A DNA stretch of 64,000 bases from Chitinophaga hostae (GTDB lineage: Bacteria > Bacteroidota > Bacteroidia > Chitinophagales > Chitinophagaceae). This document shows positions 36,582 through 46,160 of the stretch, one piece after another. The notes beneath the pieces are model-generated. The model was not told where the DNA came from. It did no database searches and saw only the letters and a list, made by a program, of their open reading frames with translations. Position 1 is the stretch's first letter. Every line of letters starts with the position of its first letter. The translations under genes and the position numbers were made by a program. The stretch is from positions 1 to 64,000 of the forward strand of contig NZ_JAGTXB010000021.1 in the NCBI RefSeq assembly GCF_018224885.1. Direction: 5' to 3'.

Positions 36582-38003
36582 TCAGGTATCTATGTGGGCT
36601 TCGATGTCTTTTAATACCACATTTCTCCGGGGCAGGAACCAGGCTGGTATGAGGGTAACCAGCAAGATGATGAGTGAAATATGAAAGCCTTCCCGCAGCG
36701 CCATATGATGGGCGGGAATATTGGCCATGCCACTGAGTACATGTTTGTTATAGGCTGCCTGCGTTACAATAGCCAATACGGCAATACCAATAGCGCCTCC
36801 CACCTGCTGCATTAAGGTACTGATGGAAGAAGCCATGGTTACCTCGCTGGGCCTTACAGCGCTGAGCGTGGCCGCATTCAGCGGCGCCAGTAACAGGCCC
36901 ATACCCAGCCCCCGCACGGTCATCACAATAATAACCCCCGTAATACTGCTGCCTCGGTCCAGCCGGGCAAACAGGTACATGGATACCGCCAGCAACGCAA
37001 TACCCAGCATGGAAATTTCCCTGGAACCATGCTTATCCGACCAGCGGCCGGCAAAAGGCATCAGCGCTGCCATAAAAATGGAATTGGGCAATATGAGCAA
37101 ACCGGAAATTCCTTCGGAAAAACCCATCTGCTCCTGCAGCAGGAAAGGCATCAGGAAAAGACCACCAAACAAGGCTGCCGAGCGGGAAATAGTGACGAGG
37201 ATACAACTCACAAACGAATAATTGGTAAACAGCCCCAGGTCCATGATAGGATCCTTTTTGTGTTTGTCTATCCATATAAAAAAAATAAGCGCTGCCACTG
37301 CCACACCCAGTGTAGCCAGTATTTCAGGCGATGTGATACCAATCACTTCCGCCCGCGCAATGCCATATTGTAAACATACCAGGAAAATAGTGAGCGCCAC
37401 AAAACCGGTAAGATCAAATGGCAGCTTTAATTTAGGCTGTTTCCGCAGTACACCCAGGTACTGGAAAGCCAGCACCACAGTTATTATACCAATGGGGAGA
37501 TTGATATAAAAAATGGAAGGCCAGCCGAATTTCTCTGTGAGAATTCCTCCCAGCGTAGGTCCCAGGGCCGGGCCTACCAGGTTGCCCAGTCCCCACCAGC
37601 CCAACACCGCGCCACGCACCCTCGCCGGAAATACGTAGGAAATAATAGCCATCGAAGTAGGCGCCATAGCACCGCCACCCAATGCCTGTATTACGCGCGC
37701 CACCAGCAGGGAATCCAGGTTAGTGGATAAGGCGCACAACAATGAACCTATAGTGAAAAGGGAAATCGCCCCGATATAAAGATTAAAAAAACCGATCCTG
37801 TTCTTCAGCCAGTTGGTTAACGGCATCAACACAGAAAAACTAAGCATGTATACTGTTATCACCCACTCTATTTCGTCGAGCGTACAGTTAAACTGCTTGC
37901 TCATAACGGGCAGGGATATGTTAACAATACTGGAATCTATTCCGGCCATGGTAGTGCCCATAATCACCACTATCAATATGCCGGTGCGGTTAATATCTCT
38001 CAT
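36582..38003 (-). CDS. MFS drug-efflux transporter, DHA2 (EmrB/QacA) family
   Basis: A 473-residue inner-membrane antiporter with about 14 helices. The DHA2 marks are the helix 1 segment TTMAGIDSSIVNISLPVM, WVITVYMLSFSVLMPLTNWL with the loop LKNRIG, and ARVIQALGGGAMAPTSMAI. It should export hydrophobic drugs with proton motive force. The 14-bp overlap of its start with the end of the CbpA gene means the two are co-transcribed, an unusual pairing. No MFP or OMF partner is adjacent. Confidence 0.92.
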   Translation of the reverse strand: MRDINRTGILIVVIMGTTMAGIDSSIVNISLPVMSKQFNCTLDEIEWVITVYMLSFSVLMPLTNWLKNRIGFFNLYIGAISLFTIGSLLCALSTNLDSLLVARVIQALGGGAMAPTSMAIISYVFPARVRGAVLGWWGLGNLVGPALGPTLGGILTEKFGWPSIFYINLPIGIITVVLAFQYLGVLRKQPKLKLPFDLTGFVALTIFLVCLQYGIARAEVIGITSPEILATLGVAVAALIFFIWIDKHKKDPIMDLGLFTNYSFVSCILVTISRSAALFGGLFLMPFLLQEQMGFSEGISGLLILPNSIFMAALMPFAGRWSDKHGSREISMLGIALLAVSMYLFARLDRGSSITGVIIVMTVRGLGMGLLLAPLNAATLSAVRPSEVTMASSISTLMQQVGGAIGIAVLAIVTQAAYNKHVLSGMANIPAHHMALREGFHISLIILLVTLIPAWFLPRRNVVLKDIEAHIDT

Positions 38004-38928
38004 TTAATTGTGCCAGTTGCTGAAACAATTCTTTTTCCTTTTCTGAAAGATCTTTTGGAATATGTATCATTGCTTTGATGTACAGATCTCCTGCCGTGCC
38101 GCTGTTATTATAGGCCGGCATACCTTTACCTTTTAAACGGAAAGCCTTACCGCTGTCGGTCCCTGCCGGTATATTCATATTCAGGGTAGCACCCGGCGTT
38201 ACTATATTTACCTTCCCGCCCAACACAGCAGTGTACAAAGGCAGCGCCAGTTCCATGTATATATCCAGTCCCTTTAATTCATATTGCGGATGCGGAGCCA
38301 GCTGAATGGTAATGAGCATATCGCCGTTTTCACCGCCTCTGCGCCCGGGATTTCCTTTCCCTTTCAACCTGATTACCTGTCCTTCATACAAACCGGGTTT
38401 CAGCTTTATATTGAGCTTGCTGCCGTTGACTTCCACCTGCCGGGTAGCACCTGCATAGGCATCTTCCAATGATACCTGCATGCTGGCCTGCACATCCTGC
38501 CCCTTACCCGGAGCTTGTTGCTGCCGGCGGCCACTACCGGAAAAACGGCTGCCAAAAAGCTGTTCAAAAAAATCGGAGAAGCCTTCTCCGCCAAACATAT
38601 CTTCCGCACTGCCACCGCCATAGGAGTAGGTACGGCCCCGGCCTCTGCCACCTCCAAACTGCGACCAGTCAAAATCTTCCGGCCGGCCTCCATGTTGTTC
38701 GTAATGTTTATAATTTTCCCCGAACTGATCATATTTTTTACGCTTCTCTGCATCACTCAGCACTTCATAGGCTTCATTGATCTCTTTGAATTTATCTTCA
38801 GCGACTTTGTCGCCAGGGTTTTTATCCGGATGATACTTCACTGCCAGCTTACGGTAGGCTTTCTTAATCTGTTCAGCTGTTGCCGTTTTTTCTACGCCCA
38901 ATACCTTATAATAATCCTTTACATCCAT
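37990..38928 (-). CDS. cbpA: CbpA-type DnaJ co-chaperone
   Basis: A 312-residue J-domain protein from the ATG at 38928 (MDVKDYYKVLGVEKTA). The J domain has the HPD motif at 33-35 (KYHPDKNPG), then a Gly/Phe-rich region (about 75-145) and two substrate-binding domains (GLYEGQVIRLKGKGNPG, FRLKGKGMP). It lacks the zinc-finger Cys motifs of DnaJ, so it is CbpA type. It stimulates DnaK. An 80-codon in-frame extension upstream is not DnaJ-like and was excluded. The stop overlaps the MFS start by 14 bases. Confidence 0.93.
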   Translation of the reverse strand: MDVKDYYKVLGVEKTATAEQIKKAYRKLAVKYHPDKNPGDKVAEDKFKEINEAYEVLSDAEKRKKYDQFGENYKHYEQHGGRPEDFDWSQFGGGRGRGRTYSYGGGSAEDMFGGEGFSDFFEQLFGSRFSGSGRRQQQAPGKGQDVQASMQVSLEDAYAGATRQVEVNGSKLNIKLKPGLYEGQVIRLKGKGNPGRRGGENGDMLITIQLAPHPQYELKGLDIYMELALPLYTAVLGGKVNIVTPGATLNMNIPAGTDSGKAFRLKGKGMPAYNNSGTAGDLYIKAMIHIPKDLSEKEKELFQQLAQLNERY

Positions 38929-39052
38929 AGCTCTAAAACATGTTAGGGTGATAACTTGTTTTATGAAATTACGAATTAACCATGAAATATAATTGGTGAA
39001 CAGCCACCGCCCACCGCCGGTACCGTTCACCAAATTTGCCGTATCCCGGGGA

Positions 39053-40054
39053 TCATTTACCCAGATAGATATTCGATTCCAGCTTGTCGCTGATATATTG
39101 AATCGCCTGCTGTGCCCGCACACTATTGCCCGCCTTATCCAATGGCGGCGCAAAAACTGCGATGGCATATTTTCCGGGCACTACGGAAATAATACCGCCG
39201 CCAACACCGCTTTTACTCGGCAGCCCTACTTTAAACATCCATTCGCCGGTAGTTTCATACAAACCGGTAGTCCCCATAATCGCCAGCACTTTGGGCACGT
39301 ATGCCTCGCGGATCAGCCTTTCCTTTGTAACAGGATTCACGCCGCCATTTGCCAGGGTGGCGGCCATAATACCCAGATCGCGCGTATTTACACCATAGGA
39401 ACATTGCTTTGTATAAAAATCGCAGGCGTATAGCGGATCATCATACATATAGCCATACGACTTCAACAGCATGGCAATTGCCTGGTTATGCTGATTGGTA
39501 GCTGCTTCCGATTTATACAATTCATCCAGTACCGCGAGGTTGCGGCCCGCAAATCTGTTAAAATACGCCGTCACCTTTTCCCATGCATCCGCGTGCCCGA
39601 GATGGCTGGTCAGCAAACTGGCGGTTGCCATCGCACCCGCATTCACCAATGGATTAGACGGTTTTTTCCCATCAAGCTCAATAGCCGGCACAGAGTTAAA
39701 CGGCAGCCCGGTCTGATTTGCGCCTATCTTATTGAGAATAGTCGTATCCCCCAGTAATTCCATCGCCATACAAAGCGAAAAAACTTTCTCTATAGATTCT
39801 ATCCCAAATTCAAATTTCGTTTCCCCTACCTGGTATACCTGCCCCTCTTTGGTTACGATAACAATTCCATACATATCAGCATTTACGTTAGCCAGGAAAG
39901 GAATATAGTCTGCATTTTTCCCACCCTTTTCATTTTTATACAATTGATATGCTTCGTTTATCACAGCATTATAATCAACCGTTTTTGCACGTTTCTGCGC
40001 GTATACATTTGTTACGCTCAGTGTCAGCAGCAGCAGTGTAATTACAATTTTCAT
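39053..40054 (-). CDS. glsA: Periplasmic glutaminase A
   Basis: A 333-residue glutaminase with a signal peptide (MKIVITLLLLTLSVTNVYA). The serine beta-lactamase-like active site appears as GIESIEKVFSL, with the nucleophile Ser and Lys of the S-x-x-K motif, then NPLVNAGAMAT, YGVNTRDLGIMAATLANGG and KSGVGGGIISV. It hydrolyses glutamine to glutamate and ammonia. Together with the porin, exchanger and decarboxylase it fits a glutamate-dependent acid-resistance module. The exported location means glutamate would be made in the periplasm and then imported. Confidence 0.95.
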   Translation of the reverse strand: MKIVITLLLLTLSVTNVYAQKRAKTVDYNAVINEAYQLYKNEKGGKNADYIPFLANVNADMYGIVIVTKEGQVYQVGETKFEFGIESIEKVFSLCMAMELLGDTTILNKIGANQTGLPFNSVPAIELDGKKPSNPLVNAGAMATASLLTSHLGHADAWEKVTAYFNRFAGRNLAVLDELYKSEAATNQHNQAIAMLLKSYGYMYDDPLYACDFYTKQCSYGVNTRDLGIMAATLANGGVNPVTKERLIREAYVPKVLAIMGTTGLYETTGEWMFKVGLPSKSGVGGGIISVVPGKYAIAVFAPPLDKAGNSVRAQQAIQYISDKLESNIYLGK

Positions 40055-40077
40055 AATATTAAATTTTAGGCAGATGA

Positions 40078-41310
40078 TCAGAATTTGAAGAATGCACTGA
40101 ACTGTGCGCGAACATCGTCACCGGAGGTATTGTCCCTGTTTTCGCGTTTCCCATACAATACTTCTCCCGCGATCTTGAAGAACGTAGTAAAATAATAAGT
40201 GGTGTTAAAAGAAGCATAATGGGTGGCTTTCAGTGTGGCATCCGGCATCGTCAGATCCGGCGTATTCAATTTCAGATAGCCGTAACCGATAGTCGATCCC
40301 AGGCTTTTGGTCCAGAAGTGATCGAAGTAGAGCCAGGTGGCCAGCATATTGATCTGCCGGATCTTTTTATCATTTGCGGCAGCGAAGCCGTCATAACCCT
40401 GACCACTGATATCCTCGCTGTACTTCGCATAGCCGCTGCCGTAGGCAAACTGGAATTTCACGTCGTCGTTGTTGCCGATGTTAATATTCCCCGACAGGTT
40501 AAAAGCGCTGCCGATACTGGTTTTGGTATCCTTGTCGCTATTCTTGTAATCAATAGGATGCATTAAACCGGATAAACGGATATGGCTTTCATTTTTCCGG
40601 CCAAAGTTTTTCTGAAAAGCTGCTGTTACATCGGGATAAATGGTTTTGTTGCTCCAGCCATTGGGTATGGATATATCTCCGCCAGGTTGTTCTACCGACA
40701 TCGAAAATTTCATTGTATTGCTAATGGGTTGTGTAAAGCGCAACTGTACCTGTCGCGTCCACACATAGGAATTAGGCCCCCAATAGTCCATAATATTGGG
40801 CCAGTTATCATCATCCATAAAGTTACTCCAGTACTGTCCAAAGGTCCATTTTCCGTGTTGAATATAGGCATGCCTTAACCGCGGCGCACCGGAAAGACTT
40901 CCCCACAAATCAAACTCCAGCACCGCCTTTAATGCACGCCCTTTAGCGTCCGGCACGCCAAAGGCAGTGAACGCAAAACGTGATTGCCGCACTGTAAAAG
41001 CGGTATTGCCTTCACCAACACCCGGCACAGTGATCGTAGAAGGCTGCATAGCGTGTATATTGCCTGTCTCCATAAAATCGTGTATAAAATCGGCCTGCAC
41101 ATAGCCACTGAACTGCAACCGGATCCCTTTTACATCAGTAAAAAGAAACCCCTGCATTTTTCCGCCTTCAATCATATTACGGGTCAATCCTTTACCGTTC
41201 TCACTGGTATCTTTTTGTGCCAGTGCCGGTAAATATATCATTGCAGAAAGTATAACGCCAACGAGTAAACGTAAATTAAAACAACGGCCGCGGGTAGATT
41301 TTACTATCAC
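40078..41310 (-). CDS. DcaP-like outer-membrane porin
   Basis: A 410-residue beta-barrel protein with a signal peptide (cleavage near ALA/QKD, residue 31). GYVQADFIHDF, RQSRFAFTAFG, AVLEFDLWG and YIQHGKWTFGQYWSNFMD fit the DcaP/porin-O type. It ends in a C-terminal Phe as outer-membrane barrels do. It lies between the exchanger and glutaminase genes in one operon and could admit glutamine or glutamate, or release GABA. Confidence 0.85.
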   Translation of the reverse strand: MIVKSTRGRCFNLRLLVGVILSAMIYLPALAQKDTSENGKGLTRNMIEGGKMQGFLFTDVKGIRLQFSGYVQADFIHDFMETGNIHAMQPSTITVPGVGEGNTAFTVRQSRFAFTAFGVPDAKGRALKAVLEFDLWGSLSGAPRLRHAYIQHGKWTFGQYWSNFMDDDNWPNIMDYWGPNSYVWTRQVQLRFTQPISNTMKFSMSVEQPGGDISIPNGWSNKTIYPDVTAAFQKNFGRKNESHIRLSGLMHPIDYKNSDKDTKTSIGSAFNLSGNINIGNNDDVKFQFAYGSGYAKYSEDISGQGYDGFAAANDKKIRQINMLATWLYFDHFWTKSLGSTIGYGYLKLNTPDLTMPDATLKATHYASFNTTYYFTTFFKIAGEVLYGKRENRDNTSGDDVRAQFSAFFKF

Positions 41311-41348
41311 GATATATCTGATTTATAATAAAGAGTTATTCACAAGGA

Positions 41349-43052
41349 TTATGTCATCAGCAATACAATCACCACACCCCAGATGATCAGCAGCGTATTT
41401 CCTACTGCATACGTAATAGTATAACCCAAAGAAGGAAGATTGCTTTGCACTTCTTCCTGTATGGCCGAAAGCGCAGCGGTAGTGGTTCTCGCGCCGGCGG
41501 TGCAACCCAGGATTAATGCCGGGTGGAATTTAAAAATATACCTGGCCATCAGCACTCCAGCCAGCAATGGAATGGCAGTAGCTGCAATTCCTACTGCAAA
41601 CAGTCCCCATCCCACTTCTTTAAAACCCGCTACAAAGCTGGGCCCTGCAGTAATGCCCACTACTGCGATGAAGGTATTTAATCCAACATTATTCATTACC
41701 CATAGCGCCGGTTCCGGAATCCGTCCGAAAGCGGGATGCCTGGAACGCAACCAGCCAAATACCAGCCCCATGATCAGCGCACCACCGCTGGTGCTCAGGC
41801 TGAGTGGCACACCGCCTACACGGATACTCATGGCCCCTACTAATCCGCCGAGTACAATACCCAGTCCTACAAAGATCATATCGGTTTTATCAGTTGGAAT
41901 ATCTGCATAGCCTATATGTGCTATCGCTCTTTCCATATCTCTTTTATAACCTACCAGCTCAATATTGTCGCCTCTCTCCAATACCGCTTCCGGGTATACG
42001 GGCATACTGATACCAGCACGCCGGATACTCTGTACCGGCACGCCATGCATGTATTCCATGGCGCGTAATTCTTTCACTGTTTTACCAATAGTTTCTTTGT
42101 TGATCACAAATACCATGACATTTTCCACGGGAAAATTCAGCAGGTCAGTGTCAATAATTTCAGCACCAATACCTGCTTCTTCGCCCAGTATAAACTCCCG
42201 GCGACCACTGAGTACAATCTCATCGCCCGGTTTAATCACGTATTCCGGCGTGGCATCTGTTAGTTTTTTATCTGCCTGTCGGATACGTTCTACAAATAAC
42301 CGGTGATCGCGGCCATCCAGCTCAGCTTCCAGTTGTTGTACACTTTTTCCTGCCGCGATAGATGTATCATTAATGCTGTAAGCCCGGAAAGTAACTGCAA
42401 TAAATGCAGCACGCATACCGGGATCCCTGCTGGGATCGCCTGCGCCCATTGTTTTTTCCAGTTCTTTGCATGCGGCACGCACCTTATCAATACCACCCAG
42501 CATCATGGGCGCAATACTGGACAGCAGCCATGCGGAGCCGGCAGTACCAAAAATATAGGTCACCGCATAACATACCGGCATAGAATTAATCAGCAGCTGT
42601 TTCTGATCAGGAGAAAGTTTTACCTGGTTAATGGTATCGGCAGCCACCCCCATTACGGCAGATATGGTTTGCGACCCGGCGATTAAACCAGCCGCCTGTC
42701 CTACGTTATAGCCCATCATCAACGACAACAGCCACGGCGCCACCAGGCACACCACACACATCAGCGCAGCAAACAACACCTGTGGCAATCCGTCTTTTTT
42801 GAGTCCCCGGAAAAACTGCGGCCCTACACTATATCCTACTGCAAACAGGAACATCAGGAAAAAAACTGACTTCACATTGGCAGACACCTGTATGTCCATC
42901 TGCCCTACAAGTACCCCCATCAGCAATACACCAGTTACGGATCCTAACGAAAATTTACCTACCCGTAGGCTGCCTATAAAAAATCCTGCAGCCAATGTAA
43001 GAAAGACGGCCAGTTCAGGATATTCCTGGAATGTGTGATGTAACCAATTCAT
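41349..43052 (-). CDS. AspT-type aspartate:alanine/glutamate:GABA exchanger
   Basis: A 567-residue inner-membrane protein from the ATG at 43052 (MNWLHHTFQEYPE). Two membrane blocks (about 10-170 and 375-565) flank a cytoplasmic loop with two TrkA_C-like domains (about 195-360; YVIKPGDEIVLSGR, VYPEAVLERGDNIELVGYKR). This is the AspT/YidE-YbjL architecture. Its place beside glutaminase and divergent from glutamate decarboxylase suggests it swaps glutamate for GABA. Start at an upstream Met (43154) would add a non-family stretch. Confidence 0.88.
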   Translation of the reverse strand: MNWLHHTFQEYPELAVFLTLAAGFFIGSLRVGKFSLGSVTGVLLMGVLVGQMDIQVSANVKSVFFLMFLFAVGYSVGPQFFRGLKKDGLPQVLFAALMCVVCLVAPWLLSLMMGYNVGQAAGLIAGSQTISAVMGVAADTINQVKLSPDQKQLLINSMPVCYAVTYIFGTAGSAWLLSSIAPMMLGGIDKVRAACKELEKTMGAGDPSRDPGMRAAFIAVTFRAYSINDTSIAAGKSVQQLEAELDGRDHRLFVERIRQADKKLTDATPEYVIKPGDEIVLSGRREFILGEEAGIGAEIIDTDLLNFPVENVMVFVINKETIGKTVKELRAMEYMHGVPVQSIRRAGISMPVYPEAVLERGDNIELVGYKRDMERAIAHIGYADIPTDKTDMIFVGLGIVLGGLVGAMSIRVGGVPLSLSTSGGALIMGLVFGWLRSRHPAFGRIPEPALWVMNNVGLNTFIAVVGITAGPSFVAGFKEVGWGLFAVGIAATAIPLLAGVLMARYIFKFHPALILGCTAGARTTTAALSAIQEEVQSNLPSLGYTITYAVGNTLLIIWGVVIVLLMT

Positions 43053-43136
43053 TAATGCATGGATTATAGGAAGAAGAAAATGGTCATATTTCGGTCGTAA
43101 TAGGTAACACAGGTCATTCCTGATTTGTTCAGTTCC

Positions 43137-43152
43137 GTTAAATTTTATTAAC
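43137..43152. promoter_or_regulatory. Palindromic operator candidate between aspT and gadB
   Basis: GTTAA-N6-TTAAC, in the 191-bp divergent promoter region of the exchanger and decarboxylase genes. A dyad here could coordinate both units; AT-rich chance is possible. Confidence 0.3.
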
Positions 43153-43243
43153 ACCGCTGTGATTTTTCAAAAGTGTTTGAACAAGTGCGCTACCCGGTTG
43201 TTAAGCTTCAAAAGAATTTTCTAACAATAAAGCCCACATTGTT

Positions 43244-44632
43244 ATGCCATTATTTATCAAAAAGAAGGAGAATGAAAATTCCCGTTTAGGATTGTATGCG
43301 TCTGCAGACAGTAAGGAGAGTATTCCTAAATATAAAATGCCTGGTGAGGCGCAGGATATGCGTACCGTATATCACCTGGTACATGATGAATTAATGCTGG
43401 ATGGCAATTCCAGGATGAATCTTGCTACTTTTTGCCAGACATGGCTGGATGAGTATGTGCACAAATTAATGAATGAATGTCTGGATAAAAATATGATCGA
43501 CAAAGATGAATATCCGCAAACGGCTGAAATTGAAAACAGGTGTGTACATATTTTAGCTGATTTGTTCAATGCCCCGGAAAGTGCTACCACAATGGGTTGC
43601 AGCACCACCGGATCGAGTGAGGCCGCCATGTTGGGCGGGCTCGCACTTAAATGGCAATGGCGGAAGCGCAGGCAAAAAGAAGGCAAGTCAACCGATAAAC
43701 CGAATCTTATTTGCGGCGCGGTGCAGGTATGCTGGCATAAATTTGCCAGGTACTTTGATGTAGAGCTCCGTGAAGTAGGCATGGAACATGGCCGTTACAA
43801 CCTAACTCCGGAAAAGGTACTGGAGCTGGCTGATGAAAATACTATTGGCGTAGTACCTACTTTCGGTGTTACGTTCACACTCATGTATGAACCAGTGGCA
43901 GAAATTGCAAAGGTCCTCGATAAGCTGCAAAAAGAAAAAGGCTGGAATATTCCCATTCATGTGGATGCCGCCAGTGGTGGATTCATTGCACCATTTGTCA
44001 GCCCCGACCTGGTATGGGACTTTAGGATTCCGCGTGTAAAATCCATCAATGTATCCGGCCACAAATACGGACTGAGCCCATTGGGTGTGGGTTGGGTAGT
44101 ATGGCGGGAAAAAGAAGATTTACCGGAAGACCTGATCTTCAGAGTAGATTACCTGGGTGGCGATATGCCTACGTTTGCGTTGAACTTTTCCAGGCCTGGC
44201 GGGCAAATAGTAGCACAGTATTATAATCTCCTGCGGCATGGCAGGGAGGGCTACAGGAAGTTACAACAGGCTTGTCTCGATCACGCGGCCTATATCGCCG
44301 AAGCAATTGAAAAGCTGGGGCATTTTGATATTCTTTATAACGGCAAGGGTGGGTTGCCCGGCGCCTGCTGGACATTGAAAACAGGTGACCATGGCTTTAC
44401 GCTGTATGATATCTCCGATAAGATCCGTTCACGTGGGTGGCAGATCGCCTCTTATCCACTCACCGGCGATGCCAGTGATATTGTGGTACAGCGGGTGCTG
44501 GTCCGCCATGGATTTAGCCGCGATATGGCCGATATGCTGATAGCAGATTACGCGCGTTGTGTAAAATACTTTGAAGACAACCCGGTAAGAACACCACTGA
44601 CACAAAAAGAAAGCGGTGGTTTTCATCACTAG
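43244..44632 (+). CDS. gadB: Glutamate decarboxylase
   Basis: A 462-residue PLP enzyme converting glutamate to GABA and CO2, consuming a proton. PLP lysine K274 is in VSGHKYGLSP, D241 in HVDAASGG pairs with the pyridine N, and TTGSSEAAML binds phosphate. The N-terminus resembles E. coli GadB. The protein ends GGFHH; in E. coli GadB a penultimate C-terminal His closes the active site at neutral pH, so pH gating may be conserved. It is divergent from the exchanger-porin-glutaminase operon. Confidence 0.96.
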   Translation: MPLFIKKKENENSRLGLYASADSKESIPKYKMPGEAQDMRTVYHLVHDELMLDGNSRMNLATFCQTWLDEYVHKLMNECLDKNMIDKDEYPQTAEIENRCVHILADLFNAPESATTMGCSTTGSSEAAMLGGLALKWQWRKRRQKEGKSTDKPNLICGAVQVCWHKFARYFDVELREVGMEHGRYNLTPEKVLELADENTIGVVPTFGVTFTLMYEPVAEIAKVLDKLQKEKGWNIPIHVDAASGGFIAPFVSPDLVWDFRIPRVKSINVSGHKYGLSPLGVGWVVWREKEDLPEDLIFRVDYLGGDMPTFALNFSRPGGQIVAQYYNLLRHGREGYRKLQQACLDHAAYIAEAIEKLGHFDILYNGKGGLPGACWTLKTGDHGFTLYDISDKIRSRGWQIASYPLTGDASDIVVQRVLVRHGFSRDMADMLIADYARCVKYFEDNPVRTPLTQKESGGFHH

Positions 44633-45024
44633 TCGGCAGAAGAAGCAGATGTTTCCAGTATATCATAAACATCCAGCAGCGCCTGTACTTCCGCCGTCAT
44701 ATTTGCCAGTGCAATTATTTCAGCGGGCGTTACCAGCATCATCACATGATCGGCCGGTAAGGGCAAACAAATCATTTTTTCATTTTCCGTTGAGGAATAG
44801 TGGTCATCCGCCAGCCGGGTGACCATTTTTTTAAAACATTCAAACTCTGTACTATCAAGGTTAACAACCGTAGTGCCAAAAGCAAGCTGAATTCCTTTAC
44901 AATGCGGGCAACGGATAACATATCCCGCAGCGCCGTGATATAATGTCTGGTAATTACACATGGGTCTATGGATTTGTGCCTCCAGCGGCCGTAAACCGGC
45001 CGCTGTCAGGACTTTATTCATCAT
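44629..45024 (-). CDS. Conserved hypothetical protein with CPxC motif
   Basis: A 131-residue cytoplasmic protein, overlapping the convergent gadB stop by four bases. One CPHCKG knuckle lies in YVIRCPHCKGIQLAFG, followed by a strand-helix region. This resembles an uncharacterised Bacteroidetes family (I think DUF6686, not certain). With a single CPxC pair, zinc binding would need dimerisation or another Cys (C23). Confidence 0.7.
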   Translation of the reverse strand: MMNKVLTAAGLRPLEAQIHRPMCNYQTLYHGAAGYVIRCPHCKGIQLAFGTTVVNLDSTEFECFKKMVTRLADDHYSSTENEKMICLPLPADHVMMLVTPAEIIALANMTAEVQALLDVYDILETSASSAD

Positions 45025-45228
45025 TCTTTACAATCTGAAAATGGTGTTACAAACAACGGATGTATTTTATGTTTCGCTAAATACTCCGGGGTATTGATTA
45101 CTGCACGAAAATAAAGAAGGAATTACAGGTGGAATGATCGGATCAGGAAAACGAGTTACGCAAAGAGGAAAAAAGACGCTGATTAATATGACTAACGCGG
45201 TTAATATGATGAGCGGAGATAAAATTGA

Positions 45229-45259
45229 AGTGCCCGCCTGGTTTGATCAGGCGGGCACT
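45229..45259. terminator. Strong hairpin after the DUF4249 gene
   Basis: A 12-bp perfect GC-rich stem (AGTGCCCGCCTG with CAGGCGGGCACT) and a 7-base loop, 34 bases past the minus-strand stop of the DUF4249 gene. On the minus strand it is followed by TCAATTTTAT. Confidence 0.8.
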
Positions 45260-45292
45260 GCTGTGTTTGAATGCTTTCGATCAATGGTTGTA

Positions 45293-46150
45293 TTATTCTA
45301 CTTTGAACACCAGTTTCCTGGTATTGATGCCGCCAACAATACCATAGCCATTTTGCACGTTTGTAAATACCCTGACCGGAGAGCCTATGATAATATTACC
45401 ACCATCGCCCTTTTGCGGTATTACCGTGCTAAAATATTTCCAGGTGTTATAAGTAAGCGTGCTTACTTCTACGGTTACCCGACTATAGCTGTTGATGGGA
45501 TCGGCTGTTTGCAATACAAAATTTACCTCTTTACCATCGAAGCGCTCATCAGTCATTACAAGACTGTTATAGTTGCTTTTGGTAAAGAAGTCCACCAGGT
45601 TGTTATTAAAGGCCGGGTCAAGCCGGAAAGGCCGGAATCCCCCATATTCCCCGCTGGTATCAGACACATAGATCCTGATCCGGTAATAATCGCCCGTACC
45701 GGGGCAGTCTTTCAGCGTAAACTGTACACGGTTAGTATTCCTTTGTGCAGCGGCATTTTTTATCACCGGTGGAAAAGGCAGTGTATCCGTTGCCGTTACC
45801 GATTGCAATCCAGGGGCAGCTACTGCTACCGCATACTGCTTTCCCCGTACTGCCTTTTTTTGCGACACATACCAGAAGAGTCCTTTGATCTCCTGCACTT
45901 GCATGGGAGCCACCGGCAGGCCATCTTCCGTAAGCGTCACCGTTGCGCCGGGAATATCCTTATAGCCACTGTCATCAAATACATCGGATGGTACACTGCG
46001 GGTAACCCGCACGTATACCACACTATCCGGCTGTATCAGCGTATTCACCACTATTTTATCGCCTTCATAAGGCAACTGTATCTCTACCTGCTTGGAACAG
46101 GAAGTTAATAACGTTACTAACCCTATCGCGCCTACGAAAAAATATTTCAT
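45293..46150 (-). CDS. DUF4249 outer-membrane lipoprotein
   Basis: A 285-residue lipoprotein (MKYFFVGAIGLVTLLTSC, lipid Cys at C18). DUF4249 features: IVVNTLIQPDSVVYVRVTRS near the start and the late YSRVTVEVSTLT. These proteins pair with TonB receptors. The start at 46150 is preferred over an in-frame ATG at 46156, because AAGGAG lies right before 46156 and gives normal spacing only for 46150. It is 10 bases after the receptor gene and is the last gene of the sigma-FecR-receptor cassette. Confidence 0.9.
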   Translation of the reverse strand: MKYFFVGAIGLVTLLTSCSKQVEIQLPYEGDKIVVNTLIQPDSVVYVRVTRSVPSDVFDDSGYKDIPGATVTLTEDGLPVAPMQVQEIKGLFWYVSQKKAVRGKQYAVAVAAPGLQSVTATDTLPFPPVIKNAAAQRNTNRVQFTLKDCPGTGDYYRIRIYVSDTSGEYGGFRPFRLDPAFNNNLVDFFTKSNYNSLVMTDERFDGKEVNFVLQTADPINSYSRVTVEVSTLTYNTWKYFSTVIPQKGDGGNIIIGSPVRVFTNVQNGYGIVGGINTRKLVFKVE

Positions 46151-46160
46151 ATTCATCTCC

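Noticed and set aside
38929..39168. 80-codon N-terminal extension of the CbpA frame
   Set aside because: The extension is not like any J-domain protein and overlaps the end of the glutaminase gene; the Met at 38928 starts a canonical J domain.
45134..46108. Plus-strand ORF of 324 codons
   Set aside because: It lies antisense to the DUF4249 lipoprotein gene, and its product has no family features; it is a shadow of codon bias.
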